The notes beneath the pieces are model-generated. The model was given only the letters and a program-made list of their open reading frames with translations, was not told where the DNA came from and searched no databases. A program made the translations under genes and the position numbers. Shown piece by piece: positions 33,201-44,246 of a DNA stretch of 64,000 nucleotides. This stretch comes from Arthrobacter sp. StoSoilB22 (GTDB taxonomy: Bacteria; Actinomycetota; Actinomycetes; Actinomycetales; Micrococcaceae). Positions within the stretch are counted from its first letter, which is position 1, and the number at the start of each line of letters is the position of its first letter. Location: positions 62,001-126,000 of the forward strand of contig NZ_AP024652.1 of the NCBI RefSeq assembly GCF_019977315.1. The letters run 5' to 3'.

Positions 33201-35711
33201 CTAGCGGGGAACCAGCCCGAACAGGAACTTTGTTTTGACCATTACCCACAGTGTGGCAAGCAACGCGATGTACACGGCAGTGTTCAGCCACAGGTTTCCG
33301 TCCCGCAGGGCAGGGATGTTGGCAATGGCCACAATAAAGAACACGTGCATGATGAACACGTACAGCGTGGCCTGGCCCAGAGGTATGAAGAACCAGCCCA
33401 CGGCACGAGACAACGGCTTCCAGAAAGCACTCAACAATGCGTACAGGGCAATGGTGATGAGGAAGACGTTGAGCACCCGCCCCGGGCCAAGGTAGGTCCT
33501 ACTGAAGAAGGTGTCGTAGACGAACCTGAACGTGCTTTCCGGGATCAGCGCGAGCCTAACGTCCAGTTGATTGGTCAGGTAAGGGCCGCTCCAGGAGAAC
33601 ACCGCACAGGCAGCGGCCAGGAAAATGCACGCCCCAAGCAGCAGGCGCCGCTGCGGGTCACCGAACCACTCGATGATCTGACGCCGATAGAACCCGGCGG
33701 TCATCCCCACAACAAACAAGAGCTGCCACACGAGAAGCGGGAAAGAATCCTCGAACTGCGACGGCAGCAGGCGGAAACGGAAAATTGATCCCGCCGTGTA
33801 GAGGCCGACGCTGAGCGTGAGGACCAGCCAGGTGAATCCGCGCGAGAGCGCAACGAGGATCAGGGGGCTAATCAGCAACAGGATCACGTAGAGCCCCATG
33901 ATGTTGAACTGCCACGGCCCAACCTGCAGCAACAGCAGAGCCGGGATGAGACCCTGCGGGACGGGGAACTGCAGCAGTCCCTCCATCCCGGCGTAGAGAT
34001 CGTACGTAGTGCCTGCCGCTGCGCGGCCTGCCCCGCCGGTTCCTTGATCCGTGAAGGTGGTGACTGCTGCGGCGTTAATGAAAGGAAGCAGGCTCAGCCC
34101 GTACACGATCAACACCACGGCAAGGGCCGTGAAGTACAACTTCCAAGCGCGCTTGGTGGTCCCGTCTACAACGTCACCCAGGTCGGTGGCTATTCGGGGA
34201 CCGTAAACCATGCCGAGGACCACACCGGAGAGCATGACGAAGAGCTCCGCACCGGAAACCACCCCCAAGGTCTCCTGGCTAAGCAGCTGGAAAACGGAGT
34301 TGATGCCCACATGGTTCACCACCACGAACACGATGGCCAGGCCCCGGAGCATGTCGATCCGCGCATCACGCTTACCCGTGCCGGTGTAGGACCATTTACT
34401 GGCGAAAGCCCGCGAGGACAACAGCCACAATGCCGCCACAGCAATCAGCACAGACCCGGCCGAAGCCCACGCCGCCCAGCCTTGTATGACCGTCCCACTC
34501 TTCGCTTGAGGGGCCTCAATGCCGGGCACGTTGTCCAGGCCCTTCTCCGTGACAGGTCCAAGAGTGAGGCCTGAGGTGTCCAACGAGGTTCGGAACGGGG
34601 TGGCCAGCTGGGGCTCAGCAGTGCTCCTCCAGTCAATGGGCACCCGCCCTGGTTCACGCACATCGGTGGTCTCATTCCACACCACAGCCCGGACCGCCCC
34701 ATTACCGGGCTCCGCCACCGAGGCAAAGACCTGGTGCCACCACGTTTGCTTGACGTCCAGCTCAGAAGCGCCACCGGCTCCGGGCGAGTACAAAGCCCCC
34801 GTCTCAACCAAGAGAGGCTTGCCGCGGGCCTGTGCATAGGTGTTGTAGAAATTGTCCGTCCCAGCCCCGCCGCTGGAAATTCCCCCGCTGGATACGTGCA
34901 AGGCTTCATTGAACTCACCCGCCGTGGGCAGCGTATTGCTGGCCTTACCGGCGCCCGTCGTGTCGTGATAGACGGACAGCCCAACCCAATCCACCACGTC
35001 GTCGCCCGGATAGTACGGCTCAAAAGCGGAGTCATCCTGATCCCACACGCCATTGCCGCTCGTGTCCACCGATTCCAAGGGCACACCCTTGGGAGGCGTA
35101 GACGTTGCACTCTGGAACGGGTAATCCTTCTCAGCTGTGGGAGACCACACCATCTCCGGATCCGGCAGGGTGGACCGGAGTGCTGCGGCTACGTTGTCGA
35201 AAGCAGCTCGATAAGCTTCCGGCTCCTGTCCCCAGCTGACCCACGGGGCGTTCATTTCCGGTGCGAAGCGGATGAAGACCTTCCCTCGAAAGCCAGCTGC
35301 CGCCGTCGTGATTTGACGCGCAAAAGCGGACGCAACGTCGTCGTTGATGTCCTTCAGGGCGATCCCGGGGCGGACCGTGAGCAGCGCGTGCGAGCCTTGG
35401 TCCGCGATCTGGGAGAAGTAACCCTTCAAATATTCGCGGCCGCCGTCATCCACGGGCATGGACACGTTCTGGCCGTACAAAGCCGCGGGCGTACCGAGTC
35501 GCTGGGCGTAATCCGCAGCTGAGTCCTTGTCCCAGTCCAGCAAAGCCCCGAAAAAGCGTGTTCCAGGATCCTCGACGCCAGGCTGCTGCTGTTCGGAACC
35601 AAGTGTCTGCGTGGACGCCAACGCCTGCCCGGTTGGCATCAGGAACATCACCAAAAGCACCACAAGAACAGCCAGTGCCCGCTGGCGGGCCGCTAAGGGA
35701 AAGGTAGGCAT
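33201..35711 (-). CDS. glycosidase-OpgC fusion membrane protein
   Basis: 836 residues. A signal-like N-terminus (ALAVLVVLLVMFLMPTGQALA) precedes a GH26-like domain (residues about 40-400) with the acid/base signature FIRFAPEMNAPWVSW and a possible nucleophile in KPLLVETGALY. A membrane segment near residue 450 leads to an OpgC-type acyltransferase domain (residues about 470-836, DMLRGLAIVFVVVNHVG, then about ten hydrophobic segments). The fusion suggests that an extracellular glycan-active domain and a membrane acyltransferase act on the same surface polymer. The ATG has GAAGGGG upstream. Confidence 0.82.
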   Translation of the reverse strand: MPTFPLAARQRALAVLVVLLVMFLMPTGQALASTQTLGSEQQQPGVEDPGTRFFGALLDWDKDSAADYAQRLGTPAALYGQNVSMPVDDGGREYLKGYFSQIADQGSHALLTVRPGIALKDINDDVASAFARQITTAAAGFRGKVFIRFAPEMNAPWVSWGQEPEAYRAAFDNVAAALRSTLPDPEMVWSPTAEKDYPFQSATSTPPKGVPLESVDTSGNGVWDQDDSAFEPYYPGDDVVDWVGLSVYHDTTGAGKASNTLPTAGEFNEALHVSSGGISSGGAGTDNFYNTYAQARGKPLLVETGALYSPGAGGASELDVKQTWWHQVFASVAEPGNGAVRAVVWNETTDVREPGRVPIDWRSTAEPQLATPFRTSLDTSGLTLGPVTEKGLDNVPGIEAPQAKSGTVIQGWAAWASAGSVLIAVAALWLLSSRAFASKWSYTGTGKRDARIDMLRGLAIVFVVVNHVGINSVFQLLSQETLGVVSGAELFVMLSGVVLGMVYGPRIATDLGDVVDGTTKRAWKLYFTALAVVLIVYGLSLLPFINAAAVTTFTDQGTGGAGRAAAGTTYDLYAGMEGLLQFPVPQGLIPALLLLQVGPWQFNIMGLYVILLLISPLILVALSRGFTWLVLTLSVGLYTAGSIFRFRLLPSQFEDSFPLLVWQLLFVVGMTAGFYRRQIIEWFGDPQRRLLLGACIFLAAACAVFSWSGPYLTNQLDVRLALIPESTFRFVYDTFFSRTYLGPGRVLNVFLITIALYALLSAFWKPLSRAVGWFFIPLGQATLYVFIMHVFFIVAIANIPALRDGNLWLNTAVYIALLATLWVMVKTKFLFGLVPR

Positions 35712-35914
35712 CAGGCCCCTTCTGGTGTCGTCATTCCCACGGCTGAACGTCCCCCACAACGGGTGGCAGCTCGTATGCACGATGCTACCGACTTTTGCGC
35801 TGTGCCCAACGTCACGGGCCGTCATGGGAAGAGGACAACGGAAGTTGAAGTTGCAACCATGGAAAGCAGAAGTGCCCGGCCGGTTCAGGGTCAGGCCCAG
35901 CGAAAGGTTTACCC

Positions 35915-36520
35915 ATGACGATTGCACACGAAGAAGCAGTCATTGACGCCGCAGCAGTCGACGCCATCTTTGCCGAAGCCCGCACCGCCAACAGCTTCGC
36001 CGGCGAGGTCACCGACGAGCAGGCCCGCGCCATCTACGAGCTCACCAAGTTCGGCCCCACCGCATTCAACTCCCAGCCGCTCCGCGTGACCTACGTCCGC
36101 TCGGACGAGGCACGCGCCAAGTTGGTGGACACCCTTTCGCGTGGCAACCAGGCCAAGACCGCGTCCGCCCCGCTGGTTGCCATCCTGTCCTACGACACCG
36201 ACTGGCAGGGCCAGTGGGACAAGTTCCTCCCCGCCTACGACGCGCCCAAGGCTATGTACGACGCCGACCCCGCTTTCGCCGCTGCTACGGGCAACAACAA
36301 CGCTCACCTGCAGGCCGGCTACTTCATCCTCGCCGTGCGCTCGCTGGGGTTCGCCGCTGGCCCGATGACCGGTGCCGACTTCTCCGCAATCGACGCCGAA
36401 TTCTTCCCGGCCGGCGACCAGAAGAGCTTCCTGGTGGTCAACATCGGCCAGCCCGGCCCGGACGCCTGGGGCGAAGCCAAGCCGAAGTTCGCTTACGACG
36501 ACGTTGTGCGCACCGTCTAG
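35915..36520 (+). CDS. RutE/HadB-type nitroreductase family protein
   Basis: 201-residue protein of the malonic semialdehyde reductase (RutE) subgroup of nitroreductases. KFGPTAFNSQPLRVTYVRS and LAVRSLGFAAGPMTGAD are typical. Family members reduce 3-oxoacids or nitro compounds with NADPH and FMN. The other rut genes (pyrimidine degradation) are absent. GAAAGG is 7 bases before the ATG. A strong terminator follows. Confidence 0.9.
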   Translation: MTIAHEEAVIDAAAVDAIFAEARTANSFAGEVTDEQARAIYELTKFGPTAFNSQPLRVTYVRSDEARAKLVDTLSRGNQAKTASAPLVAILSYDTDWQGQWDKFLPAYDAPKAMYDADPAFAAATGNNNAHLQAGYFILAVRSLGFAAGPMTGADFSAIDAEFFPAGDQKSFLVVNIGQPGPDAWGEAKPKFAYDDVVRTV

Positions 36521-36536
36521 AGTCTTCCCGCAGCAG

Positions 36537-36571
36537 AAACGCCCGCTCACTTTCGTGTGAGCGGGCGTTTT
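36537..36571. terminator. rho-independent terminator
   Basis: AAACGCCCGCTCAC (36537-36550) pairs with GTGAGCGGGCGTTT (36557-36570), with A and T runs at either end, just after the nitroreductase stop and before the convergent pgm. Confidence 0.92.
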
Positions 36572-36699
36572 GCCTTAACGGGGCGACCCTCTGGACGTTC
36601 TCTCACATCCCTCGGGTTTGGGGCCAACGCTCTATCACTTCCACCCGGGAGAGAGGGACCCGGATTTAGGGCTGGAATGTGAAAGAAGATTTGAGGAAG

Positions 36700-38373
36700 T
36701 TACGCGATAACGCCGTCCACCAACGCCTTGGCCTCTTCCTGGACCTGCTTCAGGTGATCCGCACCCTTGAAGGACTCGGCGTAGATCTTGTACACATCCT
36801 CGGTGCCGGAAGGCCGTGCCGCGAACCAGGCGTTCTCCGTGACAACCTTCAAGCCCCCGATTGACGCGCCGTTGCCGGGAGCCTCGGTGAGCTTGGCCGT
36901 GATCTCTTCGCCTGCAAGGGAAGTCGCGGTGACGTCCGCGGCGGAGAGCTTGCCCAGCTTGGACTTCTGCTCGCGGGTGGCCGCAGCGTCAATGCGTGCG
37001 TAAACAGGCGCGCCGAACTGGTCAGTCAAACCCTTGTACAGCTGTGAAGGAGACTTGCCGGTGACGGCTGTAATCTCCGACGCCAGCAGGGCCAGCAAGA
37101 TGCCGTCCTTGTCCGTAGTCCACACACTGCCGTCGAGCTTATTGAAGGATGCTCCGGCCGATTCCTCGCCACCGAACGCGCCTTCACCGGAAAGCAATCC
37201 AGGCACGAACCACTTGAAGCCCACGGGAACCTCAACCAACTTGCGGCCGAGCCCACTTGCAACGCGGTCGATGATCGAGGACGAAACCAGCGTCTTGCCC
37301 ACAACAGACTCGGGGTTCCAGCCGCTACGGTTCCGGTACAGGTAATCGATGGCTACGGCCAGGTAGTGGTTGGGGTTCATCAAACCACCATCCGGTGTCA
37401 CAATGCCGTGGCGATCGGCGTCGGCGTCGTTGCCAGTGGCGATGTCATAGGCGGCGGTACCATCGGCACCGGCGGCCATCCGTTTGATCAGCGACGCCAT
37501 GGCCGACGGCGACGAGCAATCCATGCGGATCTTCTCGTCCCAGTCGAGGGTCATGAAAGCCCACTGCGGATCCACGGTGGGGTTGACCACCGTGAGGTTC
37601 AGCTGATGGCGCTCGCCGATCTCGCCCCAGTAGTCAACGGACGCGCCGCCCATGGGATCAGCCCCGATGCGGACGCCGGCGTTCCGGATGGCGTCAAGAT
37701 TCAGCACGGAAGGGAGGTCGTCCACATAGCTGCTGAGGAAGTCGAACTTGCCGGTGGTGTCGGCGGCCAAGGCATCGTTCAACGGCATGCGCTTGACCCC
37801 GCGGAGGCCGTTCTCAAGCAACTGGTTGGCGCGGTCAGCTATCCAACCCGTTGCGTCCGTGTCAGCGGGGCCGCCGTGCGGAGGGTTGTATTTGAAACCG
37901 CCATCACCTGGCGGGTTGTGGCTGGGGGTGACCACGATGCCGTCAGCTTGGGGAGTGCCCGGGGCGGCTTCGCGGTTGTACTTGAGAATGGCGTGGCTCA
38001 GCGCCGGCGTCGGGGTATAACCGTGGCGTGCGTCCACCAGAACGGTCACGCCATTGGCAGCTAGTACTTCCAGTGCTGAGTTCTGCGCCGGCTCACTGAG
38101 GGCGTGGGTGTCACGTCCGATGAACAGCGGCCCGGTGATGCCCTGACGGCCACGGTATTCGACGATTGCCTGCGTGATCGCGAGGATATGCGGCTCGTTA
38201 AACGACGCCTTCAAGCTGGATCCGCGGTGCCCGGACGTACCAAATGCCACGCGCTGCGCAGGGTCGCCCAGATCTGGAGTTACGTCGAAGTACGCGTCCA
38301 GCAGGGCTGTGATGTCAACAAGGTCCTGGGGAAGGGCAACTGTGCCCGCTCGGCTAGCCATGGGGTCCAGCAT
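36700..38373 (-). CDS. pgm: phosphoglucomutase (alpha-D-glucose phosphate-specific)
   Basis: 557-residue alpha-D-phosphohexomutase that interconverts glucose-1- and glucose-6-phosphate. The active-site serine is in [18 protein letters not shown], the metal-binding loop is [14 protein letters not shown], and the sugar-binding loop is [10 protein letters not shown]. The final phosphate-binding motif is [16 protein letters not shown]. Length and domain order match the family. Two ATG codons four codons apart are possible; the upstream one has AAGG at suitable spacing. Confidence 0.96.
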   Translation of the reverse strand: MLDPMASRAGTVALPQDLVDITALLDAYFDVTPDLGDPAQRVAFGTSGHRGSSLKASFNEPHILAITQAIVEYRGRQGITGPLFIGRDTHALSEPAQNSALEVLAANGVTVLVDARHGYTPTPALSHAILKYNREAAPGTPQADGIVVTPSHNPPGDGGFKYNPPHGGPADTDATGWIADRANQLLENGLRGVKRMPLNDALAADTTGKFDFLSSYVDDLPSVLNLDAIRNAGVRIGADPMGGASVDYWGEIGERHQLNLTVVNPTVDPQWAFMTLDWDEKIRMDCSSPSAMASLIKRMAAGADGTAAYDIATGNDADADRHGIVTPDGGLMNPNHYLAVAIDYLYRNRSGWNPESVVGKTLVSSSIIDRVASGLGRKLVEVPVGFKWFVPGLLSGEGAFGGEESAGASFNKLDGSVWTTDKDGILLALLASEITAVTGKSPSQLYKGLTDQFGAPVYARIDAAATREQKSKLGKLSAADVTATSLAGEEITAKLTEAPGNGASIGGLKVVTENAWFAARPSGTEDVYKIYAESFKGADHLKQVQEEAKALVDGVIA

Positions 38374-38501
38374 GCCAGACCTTGGCGTCAGCTGACACGA
38401 AATGTCCGCCGATCCGGCCCCTGTGACGCCGAATGGCGTTGTTACGTCAGGACAAAAACCGCCGAGTCAGCAAAGATTCATTCCCCGTTCACACCACAGC
38501 A

Positions 38502-38551
38502 GGCGCACCCGTTCCCCTTGGGTGCGCCACTTGTTCACCGGTGGCGCACCC
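38502..38551. repeat. overlapping inverted repeats upstream of pgm
   Basis: Three arms occur: GGCGCACCC (38502-38510), GGGTGCGCC (38520-38528) and GGCGCACCC (38543-38551). The middle arm can pair with either outer arm, so two exclusive hairpins are possible. It lies between the SDR stop and the pgm start on the transcribed strand. Confidence 0.55.
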
Positions 38552-38582
38552 TTTCGCGCCATTCGCTCCAGAGGTTAGGGGC
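38545..38582 (+). repeat. copy 2 of the dispersed intergenic element
   Basis: CGCACCCTTTCGCGC, spacer, CCAGAGGTTA, then G-rich. It is nearly the same as 10043-10088. It overlaps the third arm of the neighbouring inverted repeats. Confidence 0.5.
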
Positions 38583-38634
38583 GCGATCGGGGGTAGGGGT
38601 AGCGAACAACCCAGTGGGAACGAAACCAGGAACG

Positions 38635-39390
38635 CTAGACGGCGGTGTAGCCACCATCGACGAGCACGTAGGAGCCGGTCATGAAGCTGGCCTTGTCGGA
38701 GAGGAGGAACGTGGTGACGTTCGCGACTTCCTCGGCCGTGCCCAAGCGGCCAAGCGGGTGCTTCGCTTCGAGCCCGCTGACAACTTCCTTCGGCGCGGCG
38801 GCCAGCAAGGGAGTGTCGATGTAGCCGGGGCCGATTGCATTGACGCGAAGCCCCTGGGCTCCGTATTCAGCCGCCGCGTTCTTGGTCATGCCTACAACGC
38901 CGTGCTTGGCTGCGGTGTACGCGGCGTTGCCGGGAGCGGCTACGGCGCCGTGGATCGATGCCATGTTCACAATGGCGCCCTCGGATGCGCCAGCGGCAAG
39001 GATGGCCGGGACTTGGTAGCGCATTCCGTAGAGGACGCCACTCAAGTTAATGGCGATGACCCGGTCCCAGTCCTCGATGTCGATTTCTCCAACGGGAGCA
39101 CTGGCACCGCCGATACCGGCATTGTTGACGGCGTAGTTGAGGGCTCCGTACGTCTCCACTGCGAAGTCGACGGCTTTCTTGCTGTCCTCGGCCACAGCAG
39201 TGTTGCCTTGGAACGGTACTGCAGTGCCGCCGTCGGCCGTGATCTGCTCGGCTACGCGCGTGGCGGCGTCGAGGTTGACGTCCACAACAACAACGTTGAC
39301 GCCGTTCTTCGCGAGGTCCTTGCTGATTGCTTCCCCGAGGCCGGAGCCTCCGCCGGTGACGAGCGCGGTTTTGCCTTCGAAGTTACCCAT
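38635..39390 (-). CDS. short-chain dehydrogenase/reductase
   Basis: 251-residue classical SDR. TGGGSGLGEAIS is the NAD(P)-binding loop, NNAGIGGASAPVG the second signature, and YTAAKHGVVG the catalytic Tyr-Lys pair. A C-terminal PLGRLGTAEEVANVTTFLLS completes it. AAAGGAGG precedes the ATG at 39390; an upstream ATG at 39411 would lie inside that site. The substrate is unknown; relatives include acetoin and 3-hydroxybutyrate dehydrogenases. Confidence 0.92.
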   Translation of the reverse strand: MGNFEGKTALVTGGGSGLGEAISKDLAKNGVNVVVVDVNLDAATRVAEQITADGGTAVPFQGNTAVAEDSKKAVDFAVETYGALNYAVNNAGIGGASAPVGEIDIEDWDRVIAINLSGVLYGMRYQVPAILAAGASEGAIVNMASIHGAVAAPGNAAYTAAKHGVVGMTKNAAAEYGAQGLRVNAIGPGYIDTPLLAAAPKEVVSGLEAKHPLGRLGTAEEVANVTTFLLSDKASFMTGSYVLVDGGYTAV

Positions 39391-39480
39391 GATTCCTCCT
39401 TTGCGGGACAAAGCCCCGCAGATTTCGTTGGTGAGCGATGATTTAGGTCGCTATGGATGAAAACCAAGTCCGGCTCGAAA

Positions 39481-39505
39481 ATATTCCATGCGTATGCATG
39501 AATAT
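39481..39505. promoter_or_regulatory. AT-rich palindrome upstream of SDR and DUF4190 genes
   Basis: ATATTCCATGC and GCATGAATAT flank a 4-base centre with one bulge. It lies in the divergent intergenic region of the SDR and DUF4190 genes and may be an operator. Confidence 0.4.
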
Positions 39506-39610
39506 GCCCCTACGTGATTCGGTGGCACACGCGCGGGTCGCGCGCTACCTTATGTGGCGCCCCTGGCGGCGGTAGTGTTGGGACCAAAGACCACATCCAG
39601 GGGGATACCT

Positions 39611-40252
39611 ATGTCAGACCAGCCATCCAAGGGCAACGAGGATAAGCCTGCGGGCTACGAACCGCCCCAGTACGTCCCGCCCGCACAGTTCAGTGCGCCC
39701 GAGTCGAGCACGTCCCATCAGGGCCCGTCCGCCGGAAGCACACCTGACCAGGGCGCTCCCGAACACGGCGCTCCGGAATACGGCGCCAACGCCACCCAGC
39801 CGATCCCGCCCTACGAGCAGGGCTCGCAAGGCCAGAACCCGTACACGCCGGGTGATTACAGCCAGCAGCCCCCCTCGCCCTACGGCCAGCCGCCCAGCCC
39901 GTACCAGCAGCAGGCGTTCAACCAGCAGCCCTACGGCCAGCAGCCTTACGGTCAGCCGCAGTCACCCTACGGCCAGCCCGCCTACTACGCCATGCAGGCC
40001 GAGCCCAAGGGCCTGAGCATTGCCAGCATGTGCTGTGGCATCGCCGTCTACGTTGGCTTCGGGTTCTTCATCCTCCCGCAGATTGCAGCCGTGATTCTGG
40101 GCCACCTCGCCTTGAAGCGTGAGCCTGCAGGCAAGGGCATGGCGATCGCCGGCCTGGTGATGGGTTACCTCGGCGTTGCGCTGACGCTGATCTTTGGCAT
40201 CATCTTCTTCGTCGCCATTGGCGCGTCAAGCAGCGGCCGCTACAACTACTAA
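39611..40252 (+). CDS. proline/glutamine-rich DUF4190 membrane protein
   Basis: 213 residues. Residues 1-130 are a low-complexity Pro/Gln/Tyr-rich tail with repeated PYGQP units, and residues about 138-205 contain the DUF4190 pair of membrane segments (LSIASMCCGIAVYVGFGFF, then GMAIAGLVMGYLGVALTLI). Such proteins are common in Actinobacteria; the tail is probably cytoplasmic or surface-exposed. The start is at 39611 because the upstream codons are not conserved-looking and GGGG precedes the ATG. A strong hairpin terminator follows. Confidence 0.85.
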   Translation: MSDQPSKGNEDKPAGYEPPQYVPPAQFSAPESSTSHQGPSAGSTPDQGAPEHGAPEYGANATQPIPPYEQGSQGQNPYTPGDYSQQPPSPYGQPPSPYQQQAFNQQPYGQQPYGQPQSPYGQPAYYAMQAEPKGLSIASMCCGIAVYVGFGFFILPQIAAVILGHLALKREPAGKGMAIAGLVMGYLGVALTLIFGIIFFVAIGASSSGRYNY

Positions 40253-40259
40253 GACGCGT

Positions 40260-40316
40260 ACGACGGCGACCCTTGCGTCAGGTGGGATTTCCACCGGACC
40301 CAAGGGTCGCCGTCGT
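40260..40316. terminator. strong bidirectional terminator
   Basis: ACGACGGCGACCCTTG (40260-40275) pairs perfectly with CAAGGGTCGCCGTCGT (40301-40316). GGTGG/CCACC (40281-40285 and 40291-40295) forms an inner hairpin. It separates two convergent genes. Confidence 0.85.
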
Positions 40317-40344
40317 TAAGGTTGCGTGCCGTGTGCCGGGAAGC

Positions 40345-41814
<1,470 letters not shown>

Positions 41815-41898
41815 TTTCTCAATGCTGGCACTGACTGCGGGCATTGTCACATCGATCAATGCCCGGGGCAACCACTTTCCATATGTTAGACGTGCTGG

Positions 41899-43335
41899 TT
41901 ACCGGGCCTCCAGGACGGCTGCAAGCTGGAGAAGTTGCAGTTCAGATCCCGGCCGGCCGATGATCTGAATTCCCATGGGCAACCCTGAGGCAGTTGTGTG
42001 CACCGGGATGCTGATGGCCGGGAGCCCACAGACGTTCACCATGGAGGACCACGGAGCGTACTCGCACTGCCGTTTGTAGTCCTCATCGGCATCGCCGGCC
42101 CACTCGCTCGGCCACGGCTCGCCGCTGTGGCCGCCGCCGGTAAACCAGCCGATGGGCCGCGGTGTCTGCGCCAAAGTGGGCATGAGGATCAGGTCCCACT
42201 CCGCGTACTGCGCCAAGGTGTCGTGCTCGAATTGCCGCAGGAAACTCAGCGCTTCATTGACTTTCGAGGCGCTCCGCTGTTGCGCCCGACGCCGGAACGT
42301 CCGGGTCAACGGGGTCAGCAGCGCCTCACGCTGGGGTGCTATGCGGGCACTCCCGACGCCGGCAGTCCAGGCTGTTGTGAACGCTTCGGGATAGCGGTTG
42401 TCGTAGCGGATGCCGGCCTCGGTGACGCTGTGGCCGGCTTTTTCCAGCAGCTTGGTCCCGAGCTCCAAGGCATCAGCTGCTTCTTCGTCGATCTGGAACG
42501 GGTAGATACCGGCCCACGGGCTGTCCAAGCTCACCCCGATCCTCAAGGGCTCCGGGGCCTGCCCCACACTGGCGCGGTATCCGCCGTCGGGCGCTTGATC
42601 CCGCGGGACCAGCGCGTCCATCAGCAGTGCTGCGTCTGCCGCGGTCCGGGCGAGCGGCCCGGCAACCACCAATTTAGCGGCATCGCCCGCGCTGGCGCCG
42701 CCCGGCACCAAGCCCCGTCCCGGCTTTAGGCCCACCAGTCCGCAGGCGCCTGCTGGAATCCGGATGGAGCCGCCGCCGTCGGTACCCGGCGCGAACGGAA
42801 CCAGCCCCGCAGCTACGGCGGCAGCGCTGCCGCCCGACGACCCGCCCGAGCTTCGTCCCAAGGCATGCGGATTGCGCGACGGCGGTGCCACCCGGTTTTC
42901 GCTGTAGGCCGTAAGTCCAAATTCCGGAACCTGGGTCTTACCCAGCGAGATGACGCCCTGCCCTTTCAACGTTGCTGCGAGGGCGCCGTCCTCCGGAGCT
43001 GGTTTGTGCTCGAGGGCTGCGCTGCCGTGCGTGGTGGGCACGCCGGCCACATCCGTGAGGTCCTTGAAGGCGGTGGGCATGCCGTGGAGGGCGGGGAGTT
43101 CTTCGCGGCGGCCCTCCCGGGCCAGCCTTGCGTGCAGCGCGTCTGAAGCCGCGGCGTCTTTGAGGGCCTGTTCGGCCGTGACGGTGACGAAGGCACCCAG
43201 TTGCCTGTTCCGCGATTCGATGGCCTGCAGGAAATGCTCGGCGGCTTCCCGGGCGGAGAGATCGCCCGCAGCGAGGGCATTGCGGAGCTCAACGGCTGTC
43301 AGTTGCGAAATTTCTTGCAGGGGAGGCTCAACCAA
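41899..43335 (-). CDS. amidase (amidase signature family)
   Basis: 478-residue amidase signature enzyme. The catalytic triad is visible: the Lys in AFKDLTDV, and the cis-Ser/Ser pair in GRSSGGSSGGSAAAVAAGL followed by DGGGSIRIPA. The overall architecture is that of GatA-like amidases acting on small amides, though GatA itself needs a GatB/GatC context not present here. The TTG at 43335 overlaps the peptidase E stop by 8 bases; a TTG at 43368 would extend further into it. It is probably co-transcribed with peptidase E. Confidence 0.88.
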   Translation of the reverse strand: MVEPPLQEISQLTAVELRNALAAGDLSAREAAEHFLQAIESRNRQLGAFVTVTAEQALKDAAASDALHARLAREGRREELPALHGMPTAFKDLTDVAGVPTTHGSAALEHKPAPEDGALAATLKGQGVISLGKTQVPEFGLTAYSENRVAPPSRNPHALGRSSGGSSGGSAAAVAAGLVPFAPGTDGGGSIRIPAGACGLVGLKPGRGLVPGGASAGDAAKLVVAGPLARTAADAALLMDALVPRDQAPDGGYRASVGQAPEPLRIGVSLDSPWAGIYPFQIDEEAADALELGTKLLEKAGHSVTEAGIRYDNRYPEAFTTAWTAGVGSARIAPQREALLTPLTRTFRRRAQQRSASKVNEALSFLRQFEHDTLAQYAEWDLILMPTLAQTPRPIGWFTGGGHSGEPWPSEWAGDADEDYKRQCEYAPWSSMVNVCGLPAISIPVHTTASGLPMGIQIIGRPGSELQLLQLAAVLEAR

Positions 43336-44071
43336 GGAATCGTGGCTCCAACCGTTCCTCCACAGCAACAGCGTCCACGCTTTCGCCGGCGCCGGCTGTC
43401 ACCCGGAAGGCAGCCTTGTTCTTCACTTCGGACACCACCTCCACCAGTTCCGTTCCCCGGTAAACCAGCCCGACGCCGTCGTCCGTGCAGTGGGTCTCGC
43501 CGAGCGTGCCGTTGGCCACCAGCTTGTGGATGGCCGGGGCGCGCCGCAACTCGGAGTCGTAATGGACGCCGTTGGCGTAGGGGAGGAAGCCCAGAGCATT
43601 GGTGACAGGCTTGAGTTCCGGGCCGAAAGAATCGGTCACACCACCCTGATACCAGCAGATGGACCCTGCCGAAACGCCAGCCAATACCACTCCGCTCTCC
43701 CAAGCCTTCCGCAGGATTCCGTCCAGTCCGTGCGCCCGCCACACAGCCAGCAGGTTCACCACCGAGCCGCCGTTCACCCACACAACGTCCTGCTCCAGGA
43801 GATGCGCTTCCGGGTCCTCGATGTTGGGCATAGTGAAGAGGTTGAGATGGCTGAAATCGAACCCCGCAATGCGTGCTGCCTGGTCCATTTCCGCAGCCCA
43901 CCAGCGCTGATCACCGGATGCAGTCCCGATATGTGTCACCCGGGGTGCCCGGCCGCTGACGCCCGAGAGCTCCACTGCGTAGTGCATCAGGTGGTTGAAC
44001 TCGATCCGGGTCCGCTCACCCGGCTTGTAGCCGCCGGAGGTCGCCAGAATGGTTGCTTGTCCAGAGGTCAT
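43328..44071 (-). CDS. peptidase E (S51 family)
   Basis: 247 residues of the peptidase S51 (alpha-aspartyl dipeptidase) family. The nucleophile elbow is VLAGVSAGSICWYQGG. LATSGGYKPGE and VWVNGGSVVNLLAVW are the other conserved blocks. It cleaves Asp-Xaa dipeptides in the cytoplasm. ATG at 44071 chosen, since upstream codons resemble no protein. The pairing with the amidase suggests peptide or amide scavenging. Confidence 0.88.
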   Translation of the reverse strand: MTSGQATILATSGGYKPGERTRIEFNHLMHYAVELSGVSGRAPRVTHIGTASGDQRWWAAEMDQAARIAGFDFSHLNLFTMPNIEDPEAHLLEQDVVWVNGGSVVNLLAVWRAHGLDGILRKAWESGVVLAGVSAGSICWYQGGVTDSFGPELKPVTNALGFLPYANGVHYDSELRRAPAIHKLVANGTLGETHCTDDGVGLVYRGTELVEVVSEVKNKAAFRVTAGAGESVDAVAVEERLEPRFLG

Positions 44072-44246
44072 TCGGGCACTCCTAACGGGCCGGGGGTGGG
44101 AAGGCGCTTCCGTCCCAGTCTTAACGTCCTGGCGCCGGGAAGCAAGGGCAGGTGATTCCGTGGCGTTGCGGTGTCCCGTGAAGTTACGGTGCCACGCGTC
44201 GGGGACTAGGCTGGATGCTGGACTAAATCGATGGGAAGGGAACGCC

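Noticed and set aside
38104..39441. 445-codon + strand frame across the SDR
   Set aside because: Antisense to pgm and the SDR and spanning their intergenic repeats.
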